Source of the DNA: Azotobacter beijerinckii
GTDB lineage: Bacteria > Pseudomonadota > Gammaproteobacteria > Pseudomonadales > Pseudomonadaceae
Assembly (NCBI RefSeq): GCF_900110885.1
Contig: NZ_FOFJ01000012.1
Location: 1-64,000 of the forward strand
Direction: 5' to 3'
DNA: 64,000 nucleotides
Under the pieces are notes generated by a model. That model saw only the letters and a list, made by a program, of their open reading frames with translations. It ran no database searches and was not told where the DNA came from. The stretch's first letter is position 1. Every line of letters starts with the position of its first letter. Below, one piece after another: positions 42,996-52,722 of this stretch. Position numbers and translations under genes: made by a program.

Positions 42996-43652
42996 GTGCA
43001 CGAGGATTTCTGGCAGGCGCGCTGGGCGCGCAACGAGATCGGCTTCCATCAGCCGGAGGTCAATCCCTACCTGAGCCGCCACTGGCCCGGGCTGGAACTG
43101 GCGCCGGGCAGCCGGGTGCTGGTGCCGCTGTGCGGCAAGAGTCTCGACCTGGCCTGGCTGGCCGGGCAGGGCTTTGCGGTGCTGGGCATCGAGCTGGCGG
43201 AGCGGGCGGTGCAGGATTTCTTCGCCGAGCAGCGGCTGGAGCCGCAGGTCGACCGCGAAGGCGCCTTCACGGTCTACCGGGCCGGTCTCGTGGAGATCCG
43301 CTGCGGCGACTTCTTCGCCCTGACCGCCGCCGACGTCGCCGACTGCCGGGGATTCTACGACCGGGCCGCGCTGATCGCCCTGCCGCCGGCGATGCGCGAG
43401 CGTTATGTGGCCCATCTGTCGGCGATCTTGCCGTCGGCTTGCCGGGGGCTGCTGGTCACCCTCGACTACGACCAGGCGCAGATGGACGGCCCGCCCTTCG
43501 CCGTTCCCGACCACGAGGTGCAGCGCCTCTTGGCGCATGACTGGCGGCTGCAGCTGCTGGAGGCGCCCGACGTGCTCAAGGAGAACTGGAAGTTCCTCCA
43601 GCGTGGGCTGGAGCGGCTGGAGGAGCGGGTCTACCGTCTGGCGCGCGATTAG
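42996..43652 (+). CDS. tpm: Thiopurine S-methyltransferase
   Basis: The protein has 218 residues, the normal length. GTG start at 42996 with an AGGAG ahead. TPMT motifs: '[20 protein letters not shown]', SAM-binding '[20 protein letters not shown]', '[15 protein letters not shown]', '[18 protein letters not shown]' and '[20 protein letters not shown]'. In pseudomonads Tpm methylates oxyanions of selenium and tellurium to volatile forms and gives tellurite resistance. The last four bases overlap the convergent DUF2959 gene. Confidence 0.93.
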   Translation: MHEDFWQARWARNEIGFHQPEVNPYLSRHWPGLELAPGSRVLVPLCGKSLDLAWLAGQGFAVLGIELAERAVQDFFAEQRLEPQVDREGAFTVYRAGLVEIRCGDFFALTAADVADCRGFYDRAALIALPPAMRERYVAHLSAILPSACRGLLVTLDYDQAQMDGPPFAVPDHEVQRLLAHDWRLQLLEAPDVLKENWKFLQRGLERLEERVYRLARD

Positions 43653-44296
43653 TCGAGCGGTGCCTGCAGGCGACGGACGAAGCTGTCGGCCTCGTCGATC
43701 GAGCGCTGCATGTCACGCAGCAACTGGTCGACGTTGCCCTGCAGGCTGCGGTATTCGCCCTGCAGCGCGCCGATGGCGCGAGCGTTGAGGTTGTGCTTGA
43801 GGAACAGCACCTGGTCGCGCAGCATGCCGAGTACCGGCTCGATGCGTTTCTCCGCGGCCTGCATGCGCGCCAGCAGGGTCGTGTACTGCTTGCGGGTGCG
43901 CTCCAGTTCCTTGGCGCTGGCCCGGCGCAGGGTGGGGTTGCTGTACTGGTCGAGTTCGCCTTCCCATTCCTCGAACAACGCCTCGGCCACGTCCTCGACG
44001 GCGGCGATGCGCTGGCGCACGGCTTTGGCGCTGGCCTCGCTGGCCCGATATTCGCGATCGAGGGCGGTGTAGCGCTCTTCAAGGTCGCCGTCCTGAACTT
44101 GCACCACGCTGCGGTAGCGTTCGAGGGCGTCCTTGAACTGCTCCTTGGCTTCCAGCTGGCTGTCGCGTGCCGCCCCGACCCGCTCGGCGAGGATGTCGCG
44201 CTTGTGGACGCCGGCCTTTTCCATCATCGAGTAGTAGGCGCCCTGGCAGCCGCCGAGGCTGAGCAGGGTGCAGCAGGCGAGAATCAATCGGCGCAT
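43649..44296 (-). CDS. DUF2959 coiled-coil lipoprotein
   Basis: The protein has 215 residues. The signal peptide ends in a lipobox 'LLSLGGC', then '[20 protein letters not shown]' as in DUF2959 proteins. The rest is nearly all charged helix ('[19 protein letters not shown]', '[20 protein letters not shown]', '[18 protein letters not shown]'), so a long periplasmic coiled coil. Function is unknown. It follows htpX on the same strand after a terminator, and overlaps tpm by four bases at its 3' end. Confidence 0.85.
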   Translation of the reverse strand: MRRLILACCTLLSLGGCQGAYYSMMEKAGVHKRDILAERVGAARDSQLEAKEQFKDALERYRSVVQVQDGDLEERYTALDREYRASEASAKAVRQRIAAVEDVAEALFEEWEGELDQYSNPTLRRASAKELERTRKQYTTLLARMQAAEKRIEPVLGMLRDQVLFLKHNLNARAIGALQGEYRSLQGNVDQLLRDMQRSIDEADSFVRRLQAPLD

Positions 44297-44322
44297 GGGG
44301 TCTCCCGTTTCCGGCACAAACG

Positions 44323-44350
44323 AAAGGGGCGACCCGAGGTCGCCCCTTTT
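44323..44350 (-). terminator. Terminator downstream of htpX
   Basis: A 12-bp perfect stem (44323-44334 with 44338-44349) and a 3-nt loop, read on the minus strand about 45 bases after the htpX stop, with a short T-rich tail. It separates htpX from the DUF2959 gene. Confidence 0.7.
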
Positions 44351-44393
44351 CCTGTTCGCCATCTTAGCAGGCCGCCGCCCCGGCGGCGCGTCG

Positions 44394-45266
44394 TCAGCCG
44401 CGCCGGTAGAGCGCCTCGATGCGCTCCTCCAGCGGCGGGTGGCTCATGAACAGCGCGGCGAGGCTGGCCTTCTTCGCGCCGTTGATGCCGAAGGCGGTCA
44501 GGCTGTCCGGCATGTGCACCGGAACGTCCTGCTCGGCTTGCAGGCGCTGCAGGGCGCCGATCATCGAGCGGGTGCCGGCCAGCTGGGCGCCGGCCTCGTC
44601 GGCGCGGAACTCGCGGCGGCGGGAGAACCACATGACGATCATGCTGGCGAGGATGCCGAGCACCAGCTCGGCGGCGATGGTCGCGACGAAGTAGCCGATG
44701 CCTTCGCCTTCCTCGTTCTTCAGTATCACCTTGTCGACGAAGGTGCCGATGATCCGCGCGAAGAACATCACGAAGGTGTTCACCACACCCTGCACCAGCG
44801 CCAGGGTGACCATGTCGCCGTTGGCCACGTGGCCGATCTCGTGGGCCAGCACGGCACGCACCTCGTCCGGCGAGAAGCGTTCCAGCAGGCCCTGGCTGAC
44901 CGCGACCAGCGCGTCGTTGCGGTTCCAGCCGGTGGCGAAGGCGTTGGCCTCGTAGGCGGGGAAGATGCCGACCTCGGGCGTCTTGATGCCGGCCTCGTGG
45001 GCCAGTTGCTCGACGGTCTGCAGCAGCCACTGCTCGTGGCGGGTACGCGGCTGGCTGATGATTTCCGTGCCGGTGCTCATCTTCGCCATCCACTTGGAGA
45101 TGAACAGCGACACCAGCGAGCCGGCGAAGCCGAACACGGCGCAGTAGATCAGCAGGTTACCGTAGCTCTGGCCGGTGGCGCGGTCGACCCCGAGCAGTTT
45201 CAGGGTGATGCTGGCGATGATCAGCACCGCCAGGTTGGTGGCCAGGAACAGCAGGATGCGCATCAT
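44394..45266 (-). CDS. htpX: Membrane zinc metalloprotease HtpX
   Basis: The protein has 290 residues. Two N-terminal spans ('[19 protein letters not shown]', '[20 protein letters not shown]') precede the zinc site '[12 protein letters not shown]', and two more spans follow; the third ligand is Glu in '[12 protein letters not shown]'. HtpX degrades misfolded inner-membrane proteins together with FtsH and is often Cpx-controlled; a CpxA-like kinase lies at 62-64 kb. Start MMRIL (45266) or MRIL (45263) cannot be separated. Confidence 0.96.
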   Translation of the reverse strand: MMRILLFLATNLAVLIIASITLKLLGVDRATGQSYGNLLIYCAVFGFAGSLVSLFISKWMAKMSTGTEIISQPRTRHEQWLLQTVEQLAHEAGIKTPEVGIFPAYEANAFATGWNRNDALVAVSQGLLERFSPDEVRAVLAHEIGHVANGDMVTLALVQGVVNTFVMFFARIIGTFVDKVILKNEEGEGIGYFVATIAAELVLGILASMIVMWFSRRREFRADEAGAQLAGTRSMIGALQRLQAEQDVPVHMPDSLTAFGINGAKKASLAALFMSHPPLEERIEALYRRG

Positions 45267-45357
45267 GGAATCAGGTTCTCCTCAAAGAGGCATAGGTTTC
45301 ATGCCGGGCTATATAAGGTCGCGCCCCCGGGCTCTTCAACCGGGAGACTATTTCAGA

Positions 45358-45807
45358 CTATGTCTCTGGCCGGGCGGTCGACGAGTTGTCGAAGATCAGG
45401 CGGCCGAGGCGCACCAGGCGTTCGCCGTCGCCCTCCGCCAGGGCCTCGCGCAGTTGCCAGGCCAGAGTGGCCCGGACCCGCCGCACGCCGGCCGGCAGCG
45501 CAGGGTCCGCCGGCGTTGCGTCGGCGACCGTGCGGGACAGGCGCAGGAAGCCCTTTTCGCTGAGCACGGCCTGGTCCAGGGCCTCGTAGCGGATGGTCGA
45601 ATCGAAGCGCAGGTAGCCTTCCTCGGCCAGCCAGAGCAGGGCGCTCAGGCAGCTCTGGTGGCGCGTGCTCGGCAGGCCGAACTCGTCCGGCTCCTCGCGG
45701 CCGATCAGGTCTTCCACGTACAGCGCGATCTTGCGCGGGAAGGCCCGATGCAGCCGCAGCAGGCCGGCGGCGGCGTCCTTGTGGAAATCGTCGATCTGCA
45801 GGTCCAT
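45358..45807 (-). CDS. Conserved hypothetical protein downstream of alaA
   Basis: The protein has 149 residues, soluble, no signal peptide. It has a helical, winged-helix-like central part ('[19 protein letters not shown]', '[20 protein letters not shown]') and an N-terminal '[20 protein letters not shown]'. I do not recognise a named family. It starts five bases after the alaA stop on the same strand and is probably co-transcribed. A role linked to alanine metabolism is only a guess from position. Confidence 0.75.
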   Translation of the reverse strand: MDLQIDDFHKDAAAGLLRLHRAFPRKIALYVEDLIGREEPDEFGLPSTRHQSCLSALLWLAEEGYLRFDSTIRYEALDQAVLSEKGFLRLSRTVADATPADPALPAGVRRVRATLAWQLREALAEGDGERLVRLGRLIFDNSSTARPET

Positions 45808-45812
45808 CGCGG

Positions 45813-47024
45813 TTATTGGCGGTAGCTCTTGAGGAAGTTGCCGATACGCCCGATGGCCTGTTCGAGGTCGTCGACCCGCGGCAGGGTGACCACGCGGAAG
45901 TGGTCCGGCCACGGCCAGTTGAAGGCGGTGCCCTGGACGATCAGCAGTTTTTCCTGAAGCAGCAGGTCGAGGACGAACTTCTCGTCGTTGTGGATCGGGC
46001 AGACCTTGGGGTCGATCTTCGGGAAGGCGTAGAGCGCGCCCATCGGCTTGACGCAGCTGACGCCGGGGATGTCGTTGAGCAGCTCCCAGGCGCGGTTGCG
46101 CTGCTCGAGCAGACGCCCGCCGGGCAGGATCAGGTCGTTGATGCTCTGGTAGCCGCCGAGGGCGGTCTGGATCGCGTGCTGGGCCGGCACGTTGGCGCAC
46201 AGGCGCATGTTGGCGAGGATGTCGAGGCCCTCGATGTAGCTCTGCGCCTTGTGCTTGGGTCCGGAGATGGCCACCCAGCCGGAGCGGAAGCCGGCCACCC
46301 GGTAGGCCTTGGACAGGCCGTTGAAGGTCAGGCAGAGCACGTCCGGCGCCAGCGAGGCGGTGGAGATGTGCTGGGCATCGTCGTAGAGGATCTTGTCGTA
46401 GATCTCGTCGGAGAAGATCACCAGGTTGTTCTGGCGGGCGACCTCGACGATCTCCTCCAGCACTTCCTTCGGATAGACCGCGCCGGTGGGGTTGTTCGGG
46501 TTGATCAGCAGCAGCGCCTTGGTGTTGCGGGTGATCTTGGCCTTCATGTCGGCGATGTCGGGGTACCAGTTCGACTGCTCGTCGCACAGGTAGTGCACCG
46601 CCTTGCCGCCGGCCAGGCTGGTGGCCGCGGTCCACAGCGGGTAGTCGGGCGCCGGGATCAGCACCTCGTCGCCGTTGTTGAGCAGGGCCTGCAGGACCAT
46701 CACGATCAGCTCGGAGACGCCGTTGCCGAGGTAGATGTCCTCGATGCCGACGCCTTCCACCTTTTTCTGCTGGTAGTGCTGCATCACCGCCTTGCGGGCG
46801 CTGAACAGCCCCTTGGAGTCGCTGTAGCCCTGGGCGGTGGGCAGGTTGCGGATCACGTCCTGGAGGATTTCCTCGGGGGCCTCGAAACCGAACGGCGCCG
46901 GGTTGCCGATGTTCAGCTTGAGGATGCGATGGCCTTCCTCCTCCAGGCGCTTGGCGTGCTTGAGCACCGGCCCGCGAATGTCGTAGCAGACGTTGGCGAG
47001 CTTGTTCGATTTACTAACCTGCAT
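45813..47024 (-). CDS. alaA: Glutamate-pyruvate aminotransferase AlaA-like
   Basis: The protein has 403 residues, class I/II PLP aminotransferase. Motifs: '[19 protein letters not shown]', '[19 protein letters not shown]', '[16 protein letters not shown]', '[14 protein letters not shown]', the PLP Lys in '[16 protein letters not shown]' and 'FRVVTLP' carrying the substrate-binding Arg. The length and pattern match E. coli AlaA (YfbQ), which makes alanine from pyruvate. The gene is divergent from msrB. Confidence 0.92.
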   Translation of the reverse strand: MQVSKSNKLANVCYDIRGPVLKHAKRLEEEGHRILKLNIGNPAPFGFEAPEEILQDVIRNLPTAQGYSDSKGLFSARKAVMQHYQQKKVEGVGIEDIYLGNGVSELIVMVLQALLNNGDEVLIPAPDYPLWTAATSLAGGKAVHYLCDEQSNWYPDIADMKAKITRNTKALLLINPNNPTGAVYPKEVLEEIVEVARQNNLVIFSDEIYDKILYDDAQHISTASLAPDVLCLTFNGLSKAYRVAGFRSGWVAISGPKHKAQSYIEGLDILANMRLCANVPAQHAIQTALGGYQSINDLILPGGRLLEQRNRAWELLNDIPGVSCVKPMGALYAFPKIDPKVCPIHNDEKFVLDLLLQEKLLIVQGTAFNWPWPDHFRVVTLPRVDDLEQAIGRIGNFLKSYRQ

Positions 47025-47279
47025 GTGTGTGATCCCGAAGAAGAAGCGCGCAGGGGCCGGAGTCGGGCAGGGGAGGAGAGCGGCGGTGCCGGCCGGGGCC
47101 GGGCTCGGGCGCGGACGCCGGGTCAGCGAACGCGGCCATCTCGCCGCCGGACCGATTCGGGTCTTGCGGCCTTGGCTATGGATGACGCGGATGACAAACT
47201 GGAGGCGAATCATACGTCGCGGCCCGATTCGGTGGAAAGGTACCGGTCGGGCTTTTTTCCAATCGAAGGAGGTACACGC

Positions 47280-47711
47280 ATGGACAAGCTCGAAAAATCC
47301 CTGGATGCCTGGCGGGAACTCCTGTCCGAGGAGCGCTTCCGCATCTGCCGTCTGGGCGGCACGGAGCGGGCTTTCAGCGGCAAGTACTACGCCACCAGCG
47401 TGCCCGGGGTCTACCACTGCGCCTGCTGCGATGCGCCGCTGTTTGATTCCGACGCCAAGTACGACGCCGGCTGCGGTTGGCCCAGCTACTTCCAGCCGGT
47501 CGCCGCCAGCGCCCTGTCCAACCGCGACGACTACAGCCACGGCATGCACCGCATCGAGGTGCTCTGCGCCCGCTGCGATGCCCATTTGGGCCACGTGTTC
47601 CCCGACGGCCCGCCGCCGACCGGGCTGCGCTACTGCATCAATTCCGCCTCGCTGCGCCTGGTGCCGCGCGGCGAGGTCGACGAGCCCGCCGAGCTCGACC
47701 AGAGCTGGTGA
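47280..47711 (+). CDS. msrB: Peptide-methionine (R)-S-oxide reductase
   Basis: The protein has 143 residues. Structural zinc held by two Cys pairs ('[13 protein letters not shown]' and '[13 protein letters not shown]'); '[12 protein letters not shown]' and the catalytic Cys in '[12 protein letters not shown]' are present. It reduces methionine-R-sulfoxide in proteins. The ATG follows a very strong AAGGAGG. Glutathione peroxidase follows after 76 bases, forming an antioxidant pair. Confidence 0.96.
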   Translation: MDKLEKSLDAWRELLSEERFRICRLGGTERAFSGKYYATSVPGVYHCACCDAPLFDSDAKYDAGCGWPSYFQPVAASALSNRDDYSHGMHRIEVLCARCDAHLGHVFPDGPPPTGLRYCINSASLRLVPRGEVDEPAELDQSW

Positions 47712-47787
47712 GGGGCAGGCAAGGTCATTCTGCCGACGACCGGAGCACTGCCCGGGACTGCCCCGTCCCTTCCTGGAGGACATCGCC

Positions 47788-48273
47788 ATGGGCGATTCGC
47801 TGTTCGAGATTCCCTGCACCACCCTCGACGGTCAGCGCAAGACGCTGGCCGATTTTCCCGGGCGCGCCTGGCTGGTGGTGAACACGGCCAGCCGCTGCGG
47901 TTTCACGCCCCAGTACGAGGGCCTGCAGATGCTCTGGCAGCGCTATCGGGAACGGGGGCTGGTGGTGCTGGGCTTCCCCTGCAATCAGTTCGGTCAGCAG
48001 GAGCCAGGCGATGAACTCGAAATCGCCGAGTTCTGCCAATCTAACTATGGCGTCGGTTTTCCGCTGTTTCAGAAAGTCGAGGTCAATGGGCCCCGGGCGC
48101 ACCCCCTGTTCGCGGAGCTGAAGCAACGCGCGCCAGGCCTGCTGGGCAGCCAGCGCGTGAAGTGGAACTTCACCAAGTTCCTGGTCGGCCAGGAGGGACG
48201 GGTGGTCAGGCGTTTCGCTCCCACGACCGACCCGGGTAAGCTCTGCAGCGAAATCGAAGCCCTGCTTGAATAG
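47788..48273 (+). CDS. Glutathione peroxidase family (Cys type)
   Basis: The protein has 161 residues. Catalytic tetrad region: 'LVVNTASRCGFTPQYEGLQ' with Cys in place of selenocysteine, 'VVLGFPCNQFGQQEPG' with Gln, and 'VKWNFTKFLVGQEG' with Trp and Asn. Members of this type often use thioredoxin. ATG follows GGAGG. In P. aeruginosa an equivalent gene sits beside the redox regulator ospR; no MarR gene is found here next to it. Confidence 0.93.
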   Translation: MGDSLFEIPCTTLDGQRKTLADFPGRAWLVVNTASRCGFTPQYEGLQMLWQRYRERGLVVLGFPCNQFGQQEPGDELEIAEFCQSNYGVGFPLFQKVEVNGPRAHPLFAELKQRAPGLLGSQRVKWNFTKFLVGQEGRVVRRFAPTTDPGKLCSEIEALLE

Positions 48274-48362
48274 GGACTGGCCGACGGCCAGCACCAGACT
48301 GGCTTCGCGCAGTGCCCTTTCCTCGTCTGCCGCAGGGTCGTCGAGCCCGTCGCCGGCTCCAC

Positions 48363-50681
48363 TCATGTAGCGCTCGTCCCGCTCGGCAGCCAGGTGTGCA
48401 GCATGTTGGCCAGGTCCTCTCGGCGCAGGGGCTTGGCCAGGTAGTCGCTCATCCCGGCGCTGCGGCAGCGTTCGCGTTCTTCCGGCAGGACGTTGGCGGT
48501 CAGGGCGATGATCGGCAGCTCCGGCCAGCGGCCGTCCTGGCGAATCCGCCGGCTGGTCTCGTAGCCGTCCATGACCGGCATGTTGCAGTCCATCAGGATC
48601 AGATCCACCGGACCGTGTTCCAGGTAGGAGAGCGCCTCGGCGCCATGGGGCGCGATGGCGACCTCGTAGCCCAGCTTGACCAGCATGCCCTTGGCGACCA
48701 TCTGGTTGACCGGGTTGTCCTCGACGAGCAGGACTTGCTGCTGCCGGGGGGCTGCCCGCGAGTCCGGCACCTCGCTGGGCGGGGGCTCCTCGACGGCCTG
48801 CAGGGCGCGCGTTACGGCTAGGTACAGGGCCGACCGGGAAAGCGGCCGGGCCAGTTGCTGGAGGGGCGCCAGGGCCAGGGTTTCCTCCCGTGGCAGGAAG
48901 CTGCCGTAGGCGGTGACCACCAGGAACGGGAAACCGATGGCCGGGCGCAGGCCCAGTAGGCATTGCGGGCAGTCGGTGATCAGCAGGTCGGCCTCGATGC
49001 CGGCCAGCCCGCAGCCGATATCCGCTCGCCGGTACTCCAGTCCCCAGTGCGGCAGCTGCATTTCGAGCAGATCCGCCAGGCCGCTGCTGCCGGGGGTGAG
49101 GGCGACGACGCGGCCCTGCAGCGCGGCGCGGGGCGTGGCCGGCGTGTGGCTGGGCAGGGGCAGCTCGACGGTGAAGGTGCTGCCCAGCCCTTCCTTGGAG
49201 CTGAAGGCGAGCCGGCCCTGCATGGCCTCGCAGAGCTTGCGGGTCAGGGCCAGGCCGAGGCCGGTTCCGCCGTACTGGCGGGTGATGTCGGCGGTGGCCT
49301 GGGCGAAGGGCTGGAAGATGCGCGCCTGGGCCTCCCGGGAGATGCCGATGCCGGTGTCGCGAACGGCCAGCCGCATGCAACCGTCGCGAGCCTGGAGGCG
49401 AACGTCGACTCGGCCGAAACGGGTGAACTTGAGCGCGTTGGAGATCAGGTTGCTGGCGATCTGTCTGACCCGTGTCGGGTCGCCGATCACCTGGGCCGGC
49501 AGTTCGGGGTCGATCAGGCAGGTCAGCTCGACGCCGGGCGCCGCGCTCTGCGAGAGCAGGGTGGTGGCATCCTCGATCAGCGCGCCGAGATCGAAGGGGA
49601 TCTGCTCCAGCTCCATCTGGCCGGACTCGAACTTGGACAGGTCGAGCACGTCGTTGAGCAGTCGGACCAGCACCTTGCCCGAGGCATGGGCGACGGAAAG
49701 CTGCTGGCGCTGCTCGCTGCTGAGCGGGCCGTCGAGGGACAGGGAGAGCATGCCGAGCAGGCCGTTCAGCGGCGTGCGGATTTCGTGGCTCATGTTGGCG
49801 AGAAAGGCCGAGCGCGCCTGGGCCATCTCCAGGGCCATGCTCCGCGCCGTTTCCAGGTCGCGGTTGCTCTGCGTCAGCCGGGCGTTGGCCGCTTCCAGTT
49901 CGGCGGTGCGCGACGAGACCATGTTTTCCAACTCGCCGAGATATTCGGTCAGGCGGTTCTCGGCTTCGCGGCGCTGGTCGATTTCCTGGCCGGTCTTGCG
50001 TAGCAGCTGGTTGATGGTCTGGGCCAGGATACCGATTTCATCGTTCTCGTGGCCCGTCGGGCAGAGCAACTGCCGGCTCTCGTTGGGATTGTGCTCGCTC
50101 AACTGGTGGATGATCCCGACCAGCGGGCGGGTCAGCATCCGGTTGAACACCACCAGCAGGACCATGGCGAGCAGCAGGCTGCTGGCGAAGCCGGTCAGCA
50201 GGGTGAGTCCGGAGCGTTCGAGGAAGGCGCTGCCGAAGGCGTAGGTGTCGATTTCCAGGCGCAGGAAGCCGAGGGGCTCGTCGGGCGCGTGGGCGATGCT
50301 CAGCGGCGCCTCGAAGTAACGCCGGGGCTTGAAGAGCATGTCGCTGAAGACCCGGTATTCGCTGCTCATCGCCGGGCGGCTGACCGAGGCCAGGGGGCGG
50401 TGGTCGCTGCCGATGATTTCCGCGCCGATCACCGCCGGCGAGCGCAGCAGGCCGAGAAGCAGCTCCTGGGCCAGTTCGGCGTCGATGTTGTAGGCGATGC
50501 GCGCCGCCGGGTTGAGGCTGATTTGCTGCAGGCTGTTGATTTCGCGTTCGATGGACGCGCTTTGGCTGGCATAATCGACGCCGATCTTCGCCAGGCTGAG
50601 CAGGGTGCCGAGCAGGAACGCCGCCAGTACCGCCAGAGAGGCCTGTTTGTAGGAGAGGCGGTTGGTTGGCGCTATGTTCAT
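48363..50681 (-). CDS. sagS: SagS-like membrane hybrid histidine kinase
   Basis: The protein has 772 residues. One span at about 14-32, a periplasmic domain to about 156, a second span to about 180, then HAMP (to about 232), coiled coil, HisKA with His299 in 'NMSHEIRTPLNG', ATPase ('NLISNALKF', 'DTGIGIS', 'GGTGLGLALTRKL'), a degenerate receiver-like region (about 540-645, lacking a proper acidic pocket), and a true receiver with Asp in 'LILMDCNMPVMDGYE'. There is no Hpt domain, so it needs a separate phosphotransfer partner. Position beside gpx/msrB and the tRNA genes matches PA2824 (SagS), the surface-attachment kinase of P. aeruginosa. Orthology is inferred from order and architecture. Confidence 0.78.
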   Translation of the reverse strand: MNIAPTNRLSYKQASLAVLAAFLLGTLLSLAKIGVDYASQSASIEREINSLQQISLNPAARIAYNIDAELAQELLLGLLRSPAVIGAEIIGSDHRPLASVSRPAMSSEYRVFSDMLFKPRRYFEAPLSIAHAPDEPLGFLRLEIDTYAFGSAFLERSGLTLLTGFASSLLLAMVLLVVFNRMLTRPLVGIIHQLSEHNPNESRQLLCPTGHENDEIGILAQTINQLLRKTGQEIDQRREAENRLTEYLGELENMVSSRTAELEAANARLTQSNRDLETARSMALEMAQARSAFLANMSHEIRTPLNGLLGMLSLSLDGPLSSEQRQQLSVAHASGKVLVRLLNDVLDLSKFESGQMELEQIPFDLGALIEDATTLLSQSAAPGVELTCLIDPELPAQVIGDPTRVRQIASNLISNALKFTRFGRVDVRLQARDGCMRLAVRDTGIGISREAQARIFQPFAQATADITRQYGGTGLGLALTRKLCEAMQGRLAFSSKEGLGSTFTVELPLPSHTPATPRAALQGRVVALTPGSSGLADLLEMQLPHWGLEYRRADIGCGLAGIEADLLITDCPQCLLGLRPAIGFPFLVVTAYGSFLPREETLALAPLQQLARPLSRSALYLAVTRALQAVEEPPPSEVPDSRAAPRQQQVLLVEDNPVNQMVAKGMLVKLGYEVAIAPHGAEALSYLEHGPVDLILMDCNMPVMDGYETSRRIRQDGRWPELPIIALTANVLPEERERCRSAGMSDYLAKPLRREDLANMLHTWLPSGTSAT

Positions 50682-50782
50682 GCGGTGGCTGGAACCCAAA
50701 TGTAGCCGCGTAGGATAACCCAACCGGGTCCCGGGCTGGCAGAACCCTTTGTGCATTCTGAGCATCGTTTTGAGGAAGGATT

Positions 50783-51664
50783 GTGAACGTCCGATTCAAC
50801 GAGTTTCTTGACCAGGCGCAGGTCTTGCTGGAGCGTCTCGAGCCCCTGTTGCCGACGGCACAACCCCCGCTGGACTGGACGCGCACCCTGGCGGCGCGCT
50901 GGCATCGCGAGGGGCGCGGCGGGGCGCTGCTGCCGCTGCAGGTGAGCCTGGATATTCAGCTGGCCGACCTGATCGGCGTGGACAGCCAGCGCGAGCAGCT
51001 GTCGCGTAACACCCGCCAGTTCGTCGCCGGCCTGCCGGCCAACCATGCCCTGCTGTGGGGCGCCCGCGGCACCGGCAAGTCCTCCCTGGTTCGCGCGCTA
51101 CTGGCCGAACATGCCGCGGCCGGCCTGCGCCTGATCGAGATCGAGCGCGACCATCTGGCCGACCTACCGCGGGTGGTCGAGCGGCTGGCCGCTCTGCCGC
51201 AGCGCTTCGTGCTGTTCTGCGACGACCTGTCCTTCGAGGCCGGCGAGGGCGATTATCGGGTACTGAAGAGCGTGCTGGACGGCTCCCTGGAGCGCGCCCC
51301 GGACAACGTGCTGCTCTATGCCACCTCGAATCGCCGCCATCTGGTACCGGAGAGGCAGAGCGACAACGACAACTGGCAACTGGTCGACGGCGAGGTGCAT
51401 CCGAACGAGGCGGTGGAGGACAAGATCGCCCTGTCCGACCGTTTCGGCCTGTGGCTGTCCTTCTATCCCTTCACCCAGGATCACTACCTGGCCGTGGTGC
51501 GTCATTGGATCGAGGTGGTGGCTGGGCAGTGCAGTCTGGTCTGGGCGTGGGACGAAGCGCTGGAGAGAGCGGCGATCCGCTGGGCTCAGGGGCGCGGTAA
51601 CCGCAATGGCCGCTGCGCCTATCAGTTCGCCCGCCACTGGGTCGGCCTGCAGCTCCTCGGCTAA
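50783..51664 (+). CDS. DUF815-family AAA ATPase
   Basis: The protein has 293 residues. Walker A 'LLWGARGTGKSSLVRALL', Walker B 'RFVLFCDDLSFEAGEGDY', sensor 'VLLYATSNRRHLVPE' and 'DRFGLWLSFYPFTQDHYL' match the DUF815 group of AAA+ ATPases. Residues 1-70 form a family-specific N-terminal region. Start GTG 50783. Role unknown. It is divergent from the sagS-like gene with about 100 bases between starts. Confidence 0.88.
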   Translation: MNVRFNEFLDQAQVLLERLEPLLPTAQPPLDWTRTLAARWHREGRGGALLPLQVSLDIQLADLIGVDSQREQLSRNTRQFVAGLPANHALLWGARGTGKSSLVRALLAEHAAAGLRLIEIERDHLADLPRVVERLAALPQRFVLFCDDLSFEAGEGDYRVLKSVLDGSLERAPDNVLLYATSNRRHLVPERQSDNDNWQLVDGEVHPNEAVEDKIALSDRFGLWLSFYPFTQDHYLAVVRHWIEVVAGQCSLVWAWDEALERAAIRWAQGRGNRNGRCAYQFARHWVGLQLLG

Positions 51665-51712
51665 CCGTGCGGTTTCGGGAAGTCGTTGATTTAAAAAATC
51701 TTTATTCGGGTG

Positions 51713-51741
51713 TTGACGGCCTCGAAAAGGCTCCCTAGAAT
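51713..51741 (+). promoter_or_regulatory. Sigma-70 promoter of the tRNA operon
   Basis: TTGACG (51713-51718) and TAGAAT (51736-51741) are separated by 17 bases. A GC-rich discriminator (GCGCCCC) follows, the mark of stringently controlled stable-RNA promoters, and an A/T-rich stretch upstream (51690-51703) may act as an UP element. Confidence 0.85.
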
Positions 51742-51818
51742 GCGCCCCACTTCTGGCGTCTAAGCGAAAGTCGAGCGTCGGAAGCCGGAAGAAAAAGCTG
51801 TTGTAAGTTCCGGGCCGC

Positions 51819-51894
51819 GTCCCCTTCGTCTAGTGGCCTAGGACACCGCCCTTTCACGGCGGTAACAGGGGTTCGAGTCCCCTAGGGGACGCCA
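51819..51894 (+). tRNA. tRNA-Glu (anticodon TTC)
   Basis: 76 nt with encoded CCA. Acceptor stem GTCCCCT/AGGGGAC, anticodon stem CCGCC/GGCGG around the loop CTTTCAC giving TTC, and T arm with GTTCGAGTC. First gene of a three-tRNA operon. Confidence 0.97.
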
Positions 51895-51896
51895 AT

Positions 51897-51972
<76 letters not shown>

Positions 51973-52086
51973 GTTTCTCGAAGGCGTCGGTTGGCGAATC
52001 GTCATCTTCGGTGCAACGCCCCGGACGGGGCGGCACAGTGGAATCGCAAAAGCGATCCGGGTAAAACGTCCCACGGGACAAGCAAT

Positions 52087-52162
<76 letters not shown>

Positions 52163-52170
52163 GATTCACG

Positions 52171-52198
52171 AAAACGCCGCTCATCGAGCGGCGTTTTT
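52171..52198 (+). terminator. Terminator of the tRNA operon
   Basis: A 12-bp perfect stem (52171-52182 with 52186-52197), loop ATC, followed by T residues, 8 bases after the last tRNA. Confidence 0.88.
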
Positions 52199-52225
52199 GT
52201 TTTTCCGTTTCCGAAAGAGCTTCTG

Positions 52226-52249
52226 GGCCCGCCGAATGGCGGGCCTTTT
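52226..52249 (+). terminator. Second hairpin terminator after the tRNA operon
   Basis: GGCCCGCC (52226-52233) and GGCGGGCC (52238-52245) with loop GAAT and a TTTT tail. It backs up the first terminator and shields the convergent gene at 52254. Confidence 0.7.
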
Positions 52250-52253
52250 GCGT

Positions 52254-52661
52254 TCAGTGCCGGCTGCTACCTTCCGGCAGGGCGAGCAGCTGCTTTTCCC
52301 GGTTCCAGTCGAAGGGCGCGTCGTTGGCTTCGGCTTCGAAGCGGCGCTCGTCGAGTTCCTGGTAGAGGGCGATTTCCTCGTCCGGCATGAAGTGCAGGCA
52401 ATCCCCGCCGAAGAACCAGAGCAGGTCGCGCGGCACCAGGTGGGCGATCTGCGGATAGCGCTGGAACACCTGGCAGATCAGCTCCTGGCCCAGGTGGCTG
52501 TTCTCCGGGCGGTCCGCCAGGGCTGCCAGCAGCTCGTCGAAGCGCTCCATGAACAGCGCGTGGCTTTCGTCCGCGACTTGTTCGGCCTCGCCGAGGGCGA
52601 CGAGGATGCCGCGCAGGTGAGCGAGCAGGGCGAGATGGTGGTCGAGGTAGGAAATGGCCAT
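52254..52661 (-). CDS. PA2817-like conserved protein
   Basis: The protein has 135 residues, helical, no signal peptide. Typical text: 'YLDHHLALLAHLRGILVAL', 'HALFMERFDELLAALADR', 'QVFQRYPQIAHLVPRDLLWF' and 'GGDCLHFMPDEEIALYQELD'. It resembles the PA2817 family that lies between the tRNA operon and fadE in pseudomonads. Function is unknown. It is 61 bases downstream of the acyl-CoA dehydrogenase stop on the same strand. Confidence 0.75.
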   Translation of the reverse strand: MAISYLDHHLALLAHLRGILVALGEAEQVADESHALFMERFDELLAALADRPENSHLGQELICQVFQRYPQIAHLVPRDLLWFFGGDCLHFMPDEEIALYQELDERRFEAEANDAPFDWNREKQLLALPEGSSRH

Positions 52662-52722
52662 GGGATACCTGTCGTGAAGGGCGCGCAGAGTATAACAGGC
52701 GGCGGCTGAGCGCTTCGCCCGC

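Noticed and set aside
48273-48362. Possible short gene between the glutathione peroxidase and the hybrid kinase
   Set aside because: The open frame there is the antisense of the peroxidase end with no ribosome site. The 89 bases are a plain intergenic gap.
51974-52086. A possible small RNA or extra tRNA between the two tRNA-Gly copies
   Set aside because: The spacer has small hairpins but no cloverleaf, promoter or terminator. It is most likely processed spacer.
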